Below, one piece after another: positions 15,001 through 24,907 of a stretch of 64,000 nt of DNA. This stretch comes from Lumbricus rubellus (Eukaryota > Annelida > Clitellata > Crassiclitellata > Lumbricidae), in the NCBI GenBank assembly GCA_945859605.1, contig OX243815.1, positions 28,752,981 through 28,816,980 of the forward strand, written 5' to 3'. The number at the start of each line of letters is the position of its first letter. The stretch's first letter is position 1. A program made the position numbers and the translations under genes. A model generated the notes under the pieces. The model was not told the origin of the DNA. It ran no database searches and saw only the letters and a list, made by a program, of their open reading frames with translations.

Positions 15001-17510
15001 TAAGTCTGTCTTCGCATCTGTCTCTCTTACTGTCTTTGTCTGACTGTAAGTCTGTCTTCGCATCTGTCTCTCTTACTGTCTTTGTCTGACTGTAAGTCTG
15101 TCTTCGCATCTGTCTCTCTTACTGTCTTTGTCTGACTGTAAGTCTGTCTTCGCATCTGTCTCTCTTACTGTCTTTGTCTGACTGTAAGTCTGTCTTCGCA
15201 TCTGTCTCTCTTACTGTCTTTGTCTGACTGTAAGTCTGTCTTCGCATCTGTGTCTCTTACTGTCTTTGTCTGACTGTAGGTCTGTCTTCGCATCTGTCTC
15301 TCTTACTGTCTTTGTCTGACTGTAGGTCTGTCTTCGCATCTGTCTCTCTTACTGTCTTTGTCTGACTGTAAGTCTGTCTTCGCATCTGTCTTTCTTACTG
15401 TCTTTGTCTGACTGTAATTCTGTCTTCTTATCTGTTTTTCTCACTGTCTTTGTCTGACTGTAAGTCTGTCTTTGCATCTGTCTCTCTTACTGTCTTTGTC
15501 TGACTGTAGGTCTGTCTTCGCATCTGTCTCTCTTACTGTCTTTGTCTGACTGTAAGTCTGTCTTCGCATCTGTCTCTCTTACTGTCTTTGTCTGACTGTA
15601 GGTATGTCTTCGCATCTGTCTCTCTTACTGTATTATTTTGTCTGGCTAAGTCTGTCTTCGCATCTGTCTCTTACTGTCTTTGTCTGAGTGTAGGTCTGTC
15701 TTCGCATCTGTCTCTCTTACTGTCTTTGTCTGACTAAGTCTGTCTTCGCATCTGTCTCTCTTACTGTCTTTGTCTGACTAAGTCTGTCTTCGCATCTGTC
15801 TCTCTTACTGTCTTTGTCTGACTGTAAGTCTGTCTTCGCATCTGTTTCTCTTACTGTCTTTGTCTGACTGTAGGTCTGTCTTCGCATCTGTCTCTCTTAC
15901 TGTCTTTGTCTGACTGTAAGTCTGTCTTCGCATCTGTCTCTCTTACTGCCTTTGTCTGACTGTAATTCTGTCTTCTTATCTGTTTTTCTCACTGTCTTTG
16001 TCTGACTGTAGGTCTGTCTTCGCATCTGTCTCTCTTACTGTCTTTGTCTGACTGTAAGTCTGTCTTTGCATCTGTCTCTCTTACTGTATTTGTCTGACTA
16101 AGTCTGTCTTCGCATCTGTCTCTCTTACTGTCTTTGTCTGACTGTAAGTCTGTCTTCGCATCTGTCTCTCTTACTGTCTTTGTCTGACTGTAAGTCTGTC
16201 TTCGCATCTGTCTCTCTTACTGTATTTGTCTGACTAAGTCTGTCTTCGCATCTGTCTCTCTTACTGTCTTTGTCTGACTGTAGGTCTGTCTTCGCATCTG
16301 TCTCTCTTACTGTCTTTGTCTGACTGTAGGTCTGTCTTCGCATCTGTCTCTCTTACTGTCTTTGTCTGACTGTAAGTCTGTCTTTGCATCTGTCTCTCTT
16401 ACTGTATTTGTCTGACTAAGTCTGTCTTCGCATCTGTCTCTCTTACTGTCTTTGTCTGACTGTAAGTCTGTCTTCGCATCTGTCTCTCTTACTGTCTTTG
16501 TCTGACTGTAAGTCTGTCTTCGCATCTGTCTCTCTTACTGTATTTGTCTGACTAAGTCTGTCTTCGCATCTGTCTCTCTTACTGTCTTTGTCTGACTGTA
16601 GGTCTGTCTTCGCATCTGTTTCTCTTACTGTCTTTGTCTGACTAAGTCTGTCTTCGCATCTGTCTCTCTTACTGTCTTTGTCTGACTAAGTCTGTCTTCC
16701 CATCTGTCTCTCTTACTGTTTTTGTCTGACTGTAAGTCTGTCTTCGCATCTGTCTCTCTTACTGTCTTTGTCTGACTGTAGGTCTGTCTTCGCATCTGTC
16801 TCTCTTACTGTCTTTGTCTGACTGTAAGTCTGTCTTCGCATCTGTCTCTCTTACTGTCTTTGTCTGACTGTAAGTCTGTCTTCGCATCTGTCTCTCTTAC
16901 TGTCTTTGTCTGACTGTAAGTCTGTCTTCGCATCTGTCTCTCTCACTGTCTTTGTCTGACTGTAAGTCTGTCTTCGCATCTGTCTCTCTTACTGTCTTTG
17001 TCTGACTGTAAGTCTGTCTTCGCATCTGTCTCTCTTACTGTCTTTGTCTGACTGTAAATCTGTCTTCGCATCTGTCTCTCTTACTGTCTTTGTCTGACTG
17101 TAATTCTGTCTTCTTATCTGTTTTTCTCACTGTCTTTGTCTGACTGTAAGTCTGTCTTTGCATCTGTCTCTCTTACTGTATTTGTCTGACTAAGTCTGTC
17201 TTCGCATCTGTCTCTTACTGTCTTTGTCTGACTGTAGGTCTGTCTTCGCATCTGTTTCTCTTACTGTCTTTGTCTGACTAAGTCTGTCTTCGCATCTGTC
17301 TCTCTTACTGTCTTTGTCTGACTAAGTCTGTCTTCGCATCTGTCTCTCTTACTGTCTTTGTCTGACTGTAAGTCTGTCTTCGCAATTGTCTCTCTTACTG
17401 TCTTTGTCTGACTGTAGGTCTGTCTTCGCATCTGTCTCTCTTACTGTCTTTGTCTGACTGTAAGTCTGTCTTCGCATCTGTCTCTCTTACTGTCTTTGTC
17501 TGACTGTAAG
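1..17510. repeat. Nested multi-kb duplications inside the satellite
   Basis: Rare variant units recur at fixed offsets, showing that long blocks were copied as units. Offset 4,238: variant tctacgcatc at 893 and 5,131, and the block at 170 and 4,408. Offset 7,558: tgtatgtgtctg near 1,463 and 9,021. Offset 7,010: blocks at 2,961 and 9,971, 3,599 and 10,609. Offset 6,920: tctacgcatc at 5,131 and 12,051, ttattttgtctggc at 6,661 and 13,581. Offset 2,052: the same marker at 13,581 and 15,633. Offset 8,972, the sum of the last two: gcaattgtctc near 8,411 and 17,383. The right half is therefore largely a rearranged copy of the left. Confidence 0.88.
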
Positions 17511-19900
17511 TCTGTCTTCTCATCTGTCTCTCTTACTGTCTTTGTCTGACTGTAGGTCTGTCTTCGCATCTGTCTCTCTTACTGTCTTTGTCTGACTGTA
17601 AGTCTGTCTTCGCATCTGTCTCTCTTACTGTCTTTGTCTGACAGTAGGTCTGTCTTCGCATCTGTCTCTCTTACTGTCTTTGTCTGACTGTAGGTCTGTC
17701 TTCGCATCTGTCTCTCTTAGTGTCTTTGTCTGACTGTAGGTCTGTCTTCGCATCTGTCTCTCTTACTGTCTTTGTCTGACTGTAAGTCTGTCTTCGCATC
17801 TGTCTCTCTTACTGTCTTTGTCTGACTGTAAGTCTGTCTTCGCATCTGTCTCTCTTACTGTCTTTGTCTGACTGTAGGTCTGTCTTCGCATCTGTCTCTC
17901 TTACTGTCTTTGTCTGACTAAGTCTGTCTTCGCATCTGTCTCTCTTACTGTCTTTGTCTGACTGTAAGTCTGTCTTCGCATCTGTCTCTCTTACTGTCTT
18001 TGTCTGACTGTAGGTCTGTCTTCGCATCTGTCTCTCTTACTGTCTTTGTCTGACTAAGTCTGTCTTCGCATCTGTCTCTCTTACTGTCTTTGTCTGACTG
18101 TAAATCTGTCTTCGCATCTGTCTCTCTTACTGTCTTTGTCTGACTGGAGGTCTGTCTTCGCATCTGTCTCTCTTACTGTCTTTGTCTGACTGTAGGTCTG
18201 TCTTCGCATCTGTCTCTCTTACTGTCTTTGTCTGACTGTAAGTCTGTCTTCGCATCTGTCTCTTTTACTGTCCTTGTCTGACTGTAGGTCTGTCTTCGCA
18301 TCTGTCTCTCTTACTGTCTTTGTCTGACTGTAGGTCTGTCTTCGCATCTGTCTCTCTTACTGTCTTTGTCTGACTAAGTCTGTCTTCGCATCTGTCTCTC
18401 TTACTGTCTTTGTCTGACTGTAAGTCTGTCTTCGCATCTGTCTCTCTTACTGTCTTTGTCTGACTGTAGGTCTGTCTTCGCATCTGTCTCTCTTACTGTC
18501 TTTTCTCTGACTGTAAGTCTGTCTTCGCATCTGTCTCTCTTACTGTCTTTGTCTGACTGTAAGTCTGTCTTCGCATCTGTCTCTCTTACTGTCTTTGTCT
18601 GACTGTAGGTCTGTCTTCGCATCTGTCTCTCTTACTGTCTTTGTCTGACTAAGTCTGTCTTCGCATCTGTCTCTCTTACTGTCTTTGTCTGACTGTAAAT
18701 CTGTCTTCGCATCTGTCTCTCTTACTGCCTTTGTCTGACTGGAGGTCTGTCTTCGCATCTGTCTCTCTTACTGTCTTTGTCTGACTGTAGGTCTGTCTTC
18801 GCATCTGTCTCTCTTACTGTCTTTGTCTGACTGTAAGTCTGTCTTCGCATCTGTCTCTTTTACTGTCCTTGTCTGACTGTAGGTCTGTCTTCGCATCTGT
18901 CTCTCTTACTGTCTTTGTCTGACTAAGTCTGTCTTCGCATCTGTCTCTCTTACTGTCTTTGTCTGACTGTAAGTCTGTCTTCGCATCTGTCTCTCTTACT
19001 GTCTTTGTCTGACTGTAAGTCTGTCTTCGCATCTGTCTCTCTTACTGTCTTTGTCTGACTAAGTCTGTCTTCGCATCTGTCTCTCTTACTGTCTTTGTCT
19101 GACTGTAAGTCTGTCTTCGCATCTGTCTCTCTTACTGTCTTCGTCTGACTGTAAGTCTGTCTTCGCATCTGTCTCTCTTACTGTCTTTGTCTGACTGTAA
19201 TTCTGTCTTCTTATCTGTTTTTCTCACTGTCTTTGTCTGACTGTAAGTCTGTCTTCGCATCTGTCTCTCTTACTGTCTTTGTCTGACTGTAAGTCTGTCT
19301 TCGCATCTGTCTCTCTTACTGTCTTTGTCTGACTGTAGGTCTGTCTTCGCATCTGTCTCTCTTACTGTCTTTGTCTGACTAAGTCTGTCTTCGCATCTGT
19401 CTCTCTTACTGTCTTTGTCTGACTGTAAGTCTGTCTTCGCATCTGTCTCTCTTACTGTCTTTGTCTGACTGTAGGTCTGTCTTCGCATCTGTCTCTCTTA
19501 CTGTCTTTGTCTGACTAAGTCTGTCTTCGCATCTGTCTCTCTTACGGTCTTTGTCTGACTGTAAATCTTTCTTCGCATCTGTCTCTCTTACTGTCTTTGT
19601 CTGACTGGAGGTCTGTCTTCGCATCTGTCTCTCTTACTGTCTTTGTCTGACTGTAGGTCTGTCTTCGCATCTGTCTCTCTTACTGTCTTTGTCTGACTAA
19701 GTCTGTCTTCGCATCTGTCTCTCTTACTGTCTTTGTCTGACTGTAAGTCTGTCTTCGCATCTGTCTCTCTTACTGTCTTTGTCTGACTGTAAGTCTGTCT
19801 TCGCATCTCTCTCTTACTGTCTTTGTCTGACTGTAGTTCTGTCTTCGCATCTGTCTCTCTTACTGTCTTTGTCTGACTGTAAGTCTGTCTTCGCATCTGT
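17510..19900. repeat. Younger sub-block with 1,005-bp period
   Basis: Matching variant strings recur at 17,809 and 18,814, 17,945 and 18,950, 18,265 and 19,270, 18,401 and 19,406, an offset of 1,005 bp or about 22 units. Units here are more uniform, mostly the ttcgca form, and share variants such as actggagg and tgtaaatc that are rare further left. This is a local higher-order repeat with a different history from the 1 to 17.5 kb part. Confidence 0.75.
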
Positions 19901-20799
19901 CTCTCTTACTGTCTTTGTCTGACTGTAGTTCTGTCTTCGCATCTGTCTCTCTTACTGTCTTTGTCTGACTAAGTCTGTCTTTGCATCTGTCTCTCTTACT
20001 GTCTTTGTCTGACTGTAAGTCTGTCTTCGCATCTCTCTCTTACTGTCTTTGTCTGACTGTAGTTCTGTCTTCGCATCTGTCTCTCTTACTGTCTTTGTCT
20101 GACTGTAAGTCTGTTTTCGCATCTGTCTCTCTTACTGTCTTTGTCTGACTGTAGTTCTGTCTTCGCATCTGTCTCTCTTACTGTCTTTGTCTGACTAAGT
20201 CTGTCTTTGCATCTGTCTCTCTTACTGTCTTTGTCTGACTAAGTCTGTCTTCGCATCTGTCTCTTACTGTCTTTGTCTGACTGTAGGTCTGTCTTCGCAT
20301 TTGTCTCTCTTACTGTCTTTGTCTGACTGTAAGTCTGTCTTCGCATCTGTCTCTCTTACTGTCTTTGTCTGACTAAGTCTGTCTTCGCATCTCTCTCTTA
20401 CTGTCTTTGTCTGACTGTAGGTCTGTCTTCGCATTTGTCTCTCTTACTGTCTTTGTCTGACTGTTGGTCTGTCTTCGCATCTGTCTCTCTTACTGTCTTT
20501 GTCTGACTAAGTCTGTCTTCGCATCTGTCTCTCTTACTGTCTTTGTCTGACTGTAGGTCTGTCTTCGCATCTGTCTCTCTAACTGTCTTTGTCTGACTGT
20601 AGGTCTGTCTTCGCATTTGTCTCTCTTACTGTCTTTGTCTGACTGTAGGTCTGTCTTCGCATCTGTCTCTCTTACTGTCTTTGTCTGACTAAGTCTGTCT
20701 TCGCATCTGTCTCTCTTACTGTCTTTGTCTGACTGTAGGTCTGTCTTCGCATCTGTCTCTCTTACTGTCTTTGTCTGACTGTAAGTCTGTCTTAGCATC

Positions 20800-21622
20800 T
20801 GTCTTTCTTACTGTCTTTGTCTGACTGTAAGTCTGTCTTCTCATCTATCTCTCTTACTGTCTTTGTCTGACTGTAAGTCTGTCTTTGCATCTGTCTCTCT
20901 TACTGTCTTTGTCTGACTAAGTCTGTCTTCTCATCTATCTCTCTTACTGTCTTTGTCTGACTGTAAGTCTGTCTTCGCATCTGTCTCTCTTACTGTCTTT
21001 GTCTGACTGTAGTTCTGTCTTCGCATCTGTCTCTTTTACTGTCTTTGTCTGACTACCGGTAAGTCTGTCTTCGCATCTGTCTCTTTTACTGTCTTTGTCT
21101 GACTAAGTCTGTCTTTGCATCTCTCTCTTACTGTCTTTGTCTGACTAAGTCTGTATTCGCATATGTCTCTCTTACTGTTATTGTCTGACTAAGTCTGTCT
21201 TCGCATCTGTCTCTCTTACTGCCTTTGTCTGACTAAGTCTGTCTTCGCATCTGTCTCTCTTACTGTCTTTGTCTTACTGTAAGTCTGTCTTCGCATCTGT
21301 CTCTCTTACTGTCTTTGTCTGACTGTAAGTCTGAATTCGCATCTGTCTCTCTTACTGTCTTTGTCTGACTGTAAGTCTGTCTTTGCATCTGTCTCTCTTA
21401 CTGTCTTTTTCTGAAGTCTTTCTTCGCAACTGTCTCTCTTACTGTCTGTGTCTGAATGTAAGTCTGTCTTTTTATTTGTTTCTCTCTTACTCTTGGTTTG
21501 TTTTCTGGTGTCTCTCAGTGCGTGGGTGTGACTATATACATGTAGGTCTGCCTGCATATTTATTTCTCTTACTATCTGTGTACTTCAGATCATATTTCTA
21601 CTGCTTGGGCTCTTACAGGTGA
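20800..21622. repeat. Decaying right edge of the satellite
   Basis: Units here carry many private changes: tcttagcatc, tctcatctatc, gactaccggtaag, tctgaattcgc, tctttttctgaagtc, tgtctgaatg. They fade into unique sequence after about 21,480, with the last recognisable tctg/tctt words near 21,560. Greater divergence at an array edge is expected when unequal exchange homogenises only the interior. Two short open frames cross this zone (21,306-21,557 minus and 21,383-21,622 plus); both are repeat-derived. Confidence 0.85.
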
Positions 21623-23198
21623 CTGCTCTGTTTATGCTTATTATTATTATTATTTTTTAAATACATTTGTAACGTGTGCAATATCACACCGGGATAGTCA
21701 GCCGTCAGAGCAGGGTGCAATTAGAGATCCAGGTGCTTCAAAGCCAAGGAGAAATAGTGAGTTTTGAGCTGCTTTTTTAAGGAACGAAGGAAGTGAAATT
21801 GAGCCTCGAAGAAAGAGAGCAGAAGCCGATTCCATTTTATGCATTTACTGCAGTCACCTACAAAGCTCAAATGTGGCGTTGCTACGGCTACTCAGTAAGT
21901 TTCTTTACAAGTGAGAAGATTAAGAATGTTGGAAGATTTATCGGTATTTAACCTGGGCAATTAGTTAGTTTGTTGAGTGGCAGATGTTGAGCTGGAAGTA
22001 ATTAGAGGTTATCTAAAGTTTATTTGTATATTCGCATTCTTGAATGTCATTGTTGATATAATAGTTGCTCGCTGATTGTATTGTTCATGGACGCCCTCAC
22101 ATAGGGCAAGTGGGGGTGGAGTGGGGGGGAACTGTCCACCACTAGAAATTTGGCCCTGTTTCTAATTACTGCTGGTACCTTTTTGTTGTTAACAAATTTC
22201 TTAATGATAGACAAGTGATACTAATGATACACTAAGTGAAACTGACAAATTTACATTTAGAAAGGTCTACCGGTAATTATAAAAAAACACAAGTTCTTGA
22301 TTTATTCCTTTCTTTGCATTTTTCAGCCTCTTGCCAAAATTTAACGATAATCATTGTTCTCTGTCCGTCCTACAACAATATGGGTGGGCGCCCATGGTCT
22401 TGTTTGAGAAATGTGATGGCCAAATGCATCATATTTTCTCTGTAGAATCGTAGTGAAATATTGTTAGATTAGACATTTGGGTGGTCCCTACATAGCAAGT
22501 GCTTCGGGCAGTTTTAATTTCCATTTGTCCCAGTATTCTTTAAGCTGGCCTGGTCGTCTCTGCTTTAATGTTATTATGCGTTAATAGCAGACTCTAAATC
22601 TCTCCTTCATATACTCCCCAATCTCTAGCTCATTCTGTGCGTATCTCTCTATCTGTTTCGTCCACAATCTTGCATTTTCGTCTTTTAGTCTTATGCTCAT
22701 TTAATTTGTTTAAACCTACGCGTTTTCTTTCTTTGTCTCTCTCTCTCTCTATTAGAAAGTCTGTCCATTGTTGTCAAGTTTCAAAGATCTTGTCCCGGTC
22801 TCACTCTGTCAGCATTGCCGTCTTGTCCACTCCCTCGATCTTCCATTTGATTCTAACACAATGACCACGACTTTTTTCGGTCACTTATTCGCTCAAGCAG
22901 TCGCTGATTTAGGCCTATCTACTTGTGCATCCGACAAATCCGAGCTTTCTTCTGCTCTTCCTACATGCTATAATGACTAGTAGTGGTGTTTTTTTGCATT
23001 TCCACAAATGCGAATCTTTCTCTTGCATTCCCAATTTCCCATCCAATTAAAAGATAATAAATCAAATTGACAATATTTCTAAAATTGGACTTTCCGGACT
23101 TCTTTTTTCCAAATTGACCATGAAATTCGATTGCCTGAGCACTGACATGAAGGGACTACGGAGACCTTTGCCAACACCTCCTCGTGGTGGTCTCTGGG

Positions 23199-23229
23199 CA
23201 TGCAGTTAAACCAGCTGGTTTACTGCATG
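23199..23229. repeat. Near-perfect 31-nt palindrome
   Basis: The sequence reads catgcagttaaaccag then ctggtttactgcatg, pairing end to end with one bulged T. Just upstream, gagacc (23,161) and ggtctc (23,189) pair around a smaller accacc/ggtgg stem, so about 70 bp could fold into two adjacent hairpins. It may be a remnant of a palindromic MITE. If the neurexin 3' UTR extends this far it would be a structured RNA element. Confidence 0.5.
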
Positions 23230-23256
23230 GCAAGGATTGGCAGCTGTACATCTGTA

Positions 23257-23262
23257 TTTATT
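23257..23262 (-). terminator. Distal poly(A) signal AATAAA
   Basis: The first minus-strand AATAAA after the stop-proximal one, about 960 nt downstream of the neurexin stop. A 1-kb UTR is more usual for a neuronal adhesion gene, so this is the better candidate, but there is no independent support. Confidence 0.35.
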
Positions 23263-24212
23263 TTGCTTCTTCAATATATTTTACTATATCAATTATATTT
23301 ATGCATTTAAATTGTAGCCTTGTACGGTGTTGGCAGTTGATGTATAGAGTTTGCATGTGTGCAGTGTGCTATGAATCTATGAAAATTTGCTTGTTTTTAA
23401 TACACTGATTTTGTTCTAAAGCCTGAAATTTTACTACCAGCTCTAAGACAGTTTGATAGTTCCGAAGCTTCAAGTTTTGACTTTACACTGTGCCAAAAGC
23501 CTTCCTGGTTTTGATGCTAAGAGACGTCAACTTGTTAAAGGAAAGACTTGGAAAGATCGGTCTTCGTGTGCAGCAACGCCATGTTCGGATGCATTTCTTG
23601 CACAAGCCAAAGAAATATAAGACGATTAATGAGCACAACGATAAATGGACGTGCCTGGTACTATTGGGACGAAGTCGACAGTCAAGAGGCACGGCTAGGA
23701 AATTTTTTGAGGGGTTTTCCACTTCAGGTGGTTTTCTATTGGACATGGTCACAAAATAAAGTTAATAAACAGAATTAGTTTTAAAATTCGGAGATTTACT
23801 TGGGAAGGTCAACACAATTTATGGGGAATGGAAGAGGGGTGGCCGAAAATAGGATTTTAGCGCATCTGATACACCTACGCATTGTTCAGCAACGTTTGAT
23901 ACAGCAAGACATTAGACATTTGAATTCTAATAATTATTGGGCTTGAAGCTATCACAAAAACATATCCAATACTTGAAACATAATGTAGGAAGTAGACAAG
24001 GTTCTATTTGCAGCCCATATTTGCCAGTCTGTGGAATCTAACCTCTGAGGTATGAATCAGAATCAGTGTTAGAACCGAAAGAGTCTAGATAAGTAAATTT
24101 AGTTCAGCAGTATTGTTACAAATGAAGCACTCATTATATCTCAATTATAATTTTATCCGAAAAGGACGTTTGAAATTTAACAATATCTCACTGCAGAAAT
24201 CTCCTTGGAATA

Positions 24213-24218
24213 TTTATT
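24213..24218 (-). terminator. Proximal poly(A) signal AATAAA
   Basis: AATAAA on the minus strand lies 4 nt after the neurexin TGA stop. Use of it would give a 3' UTR of only about 30 nt, short for this family. The next minus-strand AATAAA downstream that I found is at 23,257-23,262, giving a UTR of about 1 kb. Which is used cannot be told from sequence. Confidence 0.35.
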
Positions 24219-24222
24219 GCCC

Positions 24223-24907
24223 TCAAACATACCACTCTTTGACATCCTTCTTCTTTGCTTTTACGGGCACGTTTATTGTCTGGGGTTTTCCATTTGGGGC
24301 GGTGGTTTTGTTGGTCAGATTTTCCGCGTAGACCTTGGCCTCATCCCTGTGAGCAGTCGCACCGTGGCATTTGTAGAGTATGTACGCGAGCATGCAGAGC
24401 AGTATGCTCACCGCCACTGATATGCTAACTATGAGCGCAATGTTCATCGGCAGCGAATTGAAATCTGGTCCTCCGATGCCAACAAAACTAGTCTCTCTGC
24501 TTAAAACATCCAACGACGATGGAGCCATGGTCCCTGGAAACTGGGAAGGACTCGACACCCGAGAACTCACAACCGCTGGAGTGGAATGAGACCAAGAAAC
24601 CGACGATGAGGTGAATTCTGGCTTGTGTTTAATGGACTCGTGTTCCTGCGCCCGAGAAGCTGTATGAAGGAGGACAGGGTTTCTCTGCAGCAGCAGCTGC
24701 TGTTGCAAAGTTGTGCTCTTCGTAGAAATTTCTGATATGTACGCTGAAGACGTTGTTGGTTCTACGGAATGATGAAGATTGCTTGATGCAGGTGTAGTTG
24801 TGGCTTTTGCACCACTGTCACCAGACGTCTCGCAATCGTCGCTGTCCGAGTCGCAAGGACTATCGCCGGAATTGTCGCTCATTAGTGATGTCAGCATTGT
24901 TCGCTTC
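24223..24907 (-). CDS. Neurexin last exon: stalk, transmembrane helix, tail
   Basis: 685 bp, phase 2. Acceptor TTTGTAACAG|G, stop TGA at 24,223-24,225. It begins KRTMLTSLMSDNSGD with an acidic Cys pair (CDSDSDDC), then a Ser/Thr/Gln-rich stalk of about 120 residues. The transmembrane helix (24,373-24,444) begins NIALIVSISVAVSILL. The tail has 49 residues with HRDEAKVY near the membrane, where vertebrate tails bind protein 4.1, and ends KKKDVKEWYV. The C-terminal EWYV is a class II PDZ ligand equivalent to vertebrate EYYV, which binds CASK and Mint. Confidence 0.96.

Larger units (their letters stand above)
1..21430. repeat. 46/44-bp satellite array, about 470 copies
   Basis: A continuous head-to-tail satellite. 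On the + strand the 46-bp unit starts tctgtcttcgcatctgtctc, continues tcttactgtctttgtctg and ends actgtaag. A 44-bp form lacks two bases in the last segment (actaag). Each unit is made of tctg/tctt words, so it probably grew from a simple TCTG-like repeat. Diagnostic variants recur: tgtaag versus tgtagg, ttcgca versus tttgca, ctgtatttg for ctgtctttg, ttcccatc, and a divergent type with tcttatctgtttttctcac that always follows tgtaat or tgtagg. The + strand is strongly pyrimidine-rich. Open frames of 61 to 102 codons on the minus strand arise because 46 is not a multiple of 3; they stop at the TAA in CAGTAAGAG and are not genes. I do not recognise the family. Confidence 0.97.
21623..24222. other. 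Intergenic / downstream flank of neurexin
   Basis: No gene I can support. It contains a TTA-repeat with a T-run near 21,635-21,660, a short CT run at 22,736-22,752, a structured palindrome at 23,199-23,229, and overlapping open frames on both strands at 23,483-23,778 that match nothing I know. Part of it should be neurexin 3' UTR, since the neurexin stop lies at 24,223-24,225 on the minus strand. A long open stretch around 22,640-22,980 reads poorly on both strands and looks like decayed repeat. Confidence 0.6.

Noticed and set aside
170..20798. Dozens of minus-strand open frames of 61 to 102 codons starting MRRQTYSQTK
   Set aside because: They are translations of the 46/44-bp satellite, repeat the same peptide, shift frame every unit and end at the same TAA. 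No gene signals.
1..21430. CRISPR-like array of regular repeats
   Set aside because: There are no unique spacers; repeats are contiguous, and the context is a eukaryotic genome.
23483..23778. 89-codon frames on both strands and a + strand AATAAA after them
   Set aside because: No recognisable protein; the region is likely neurexin 3' flank.
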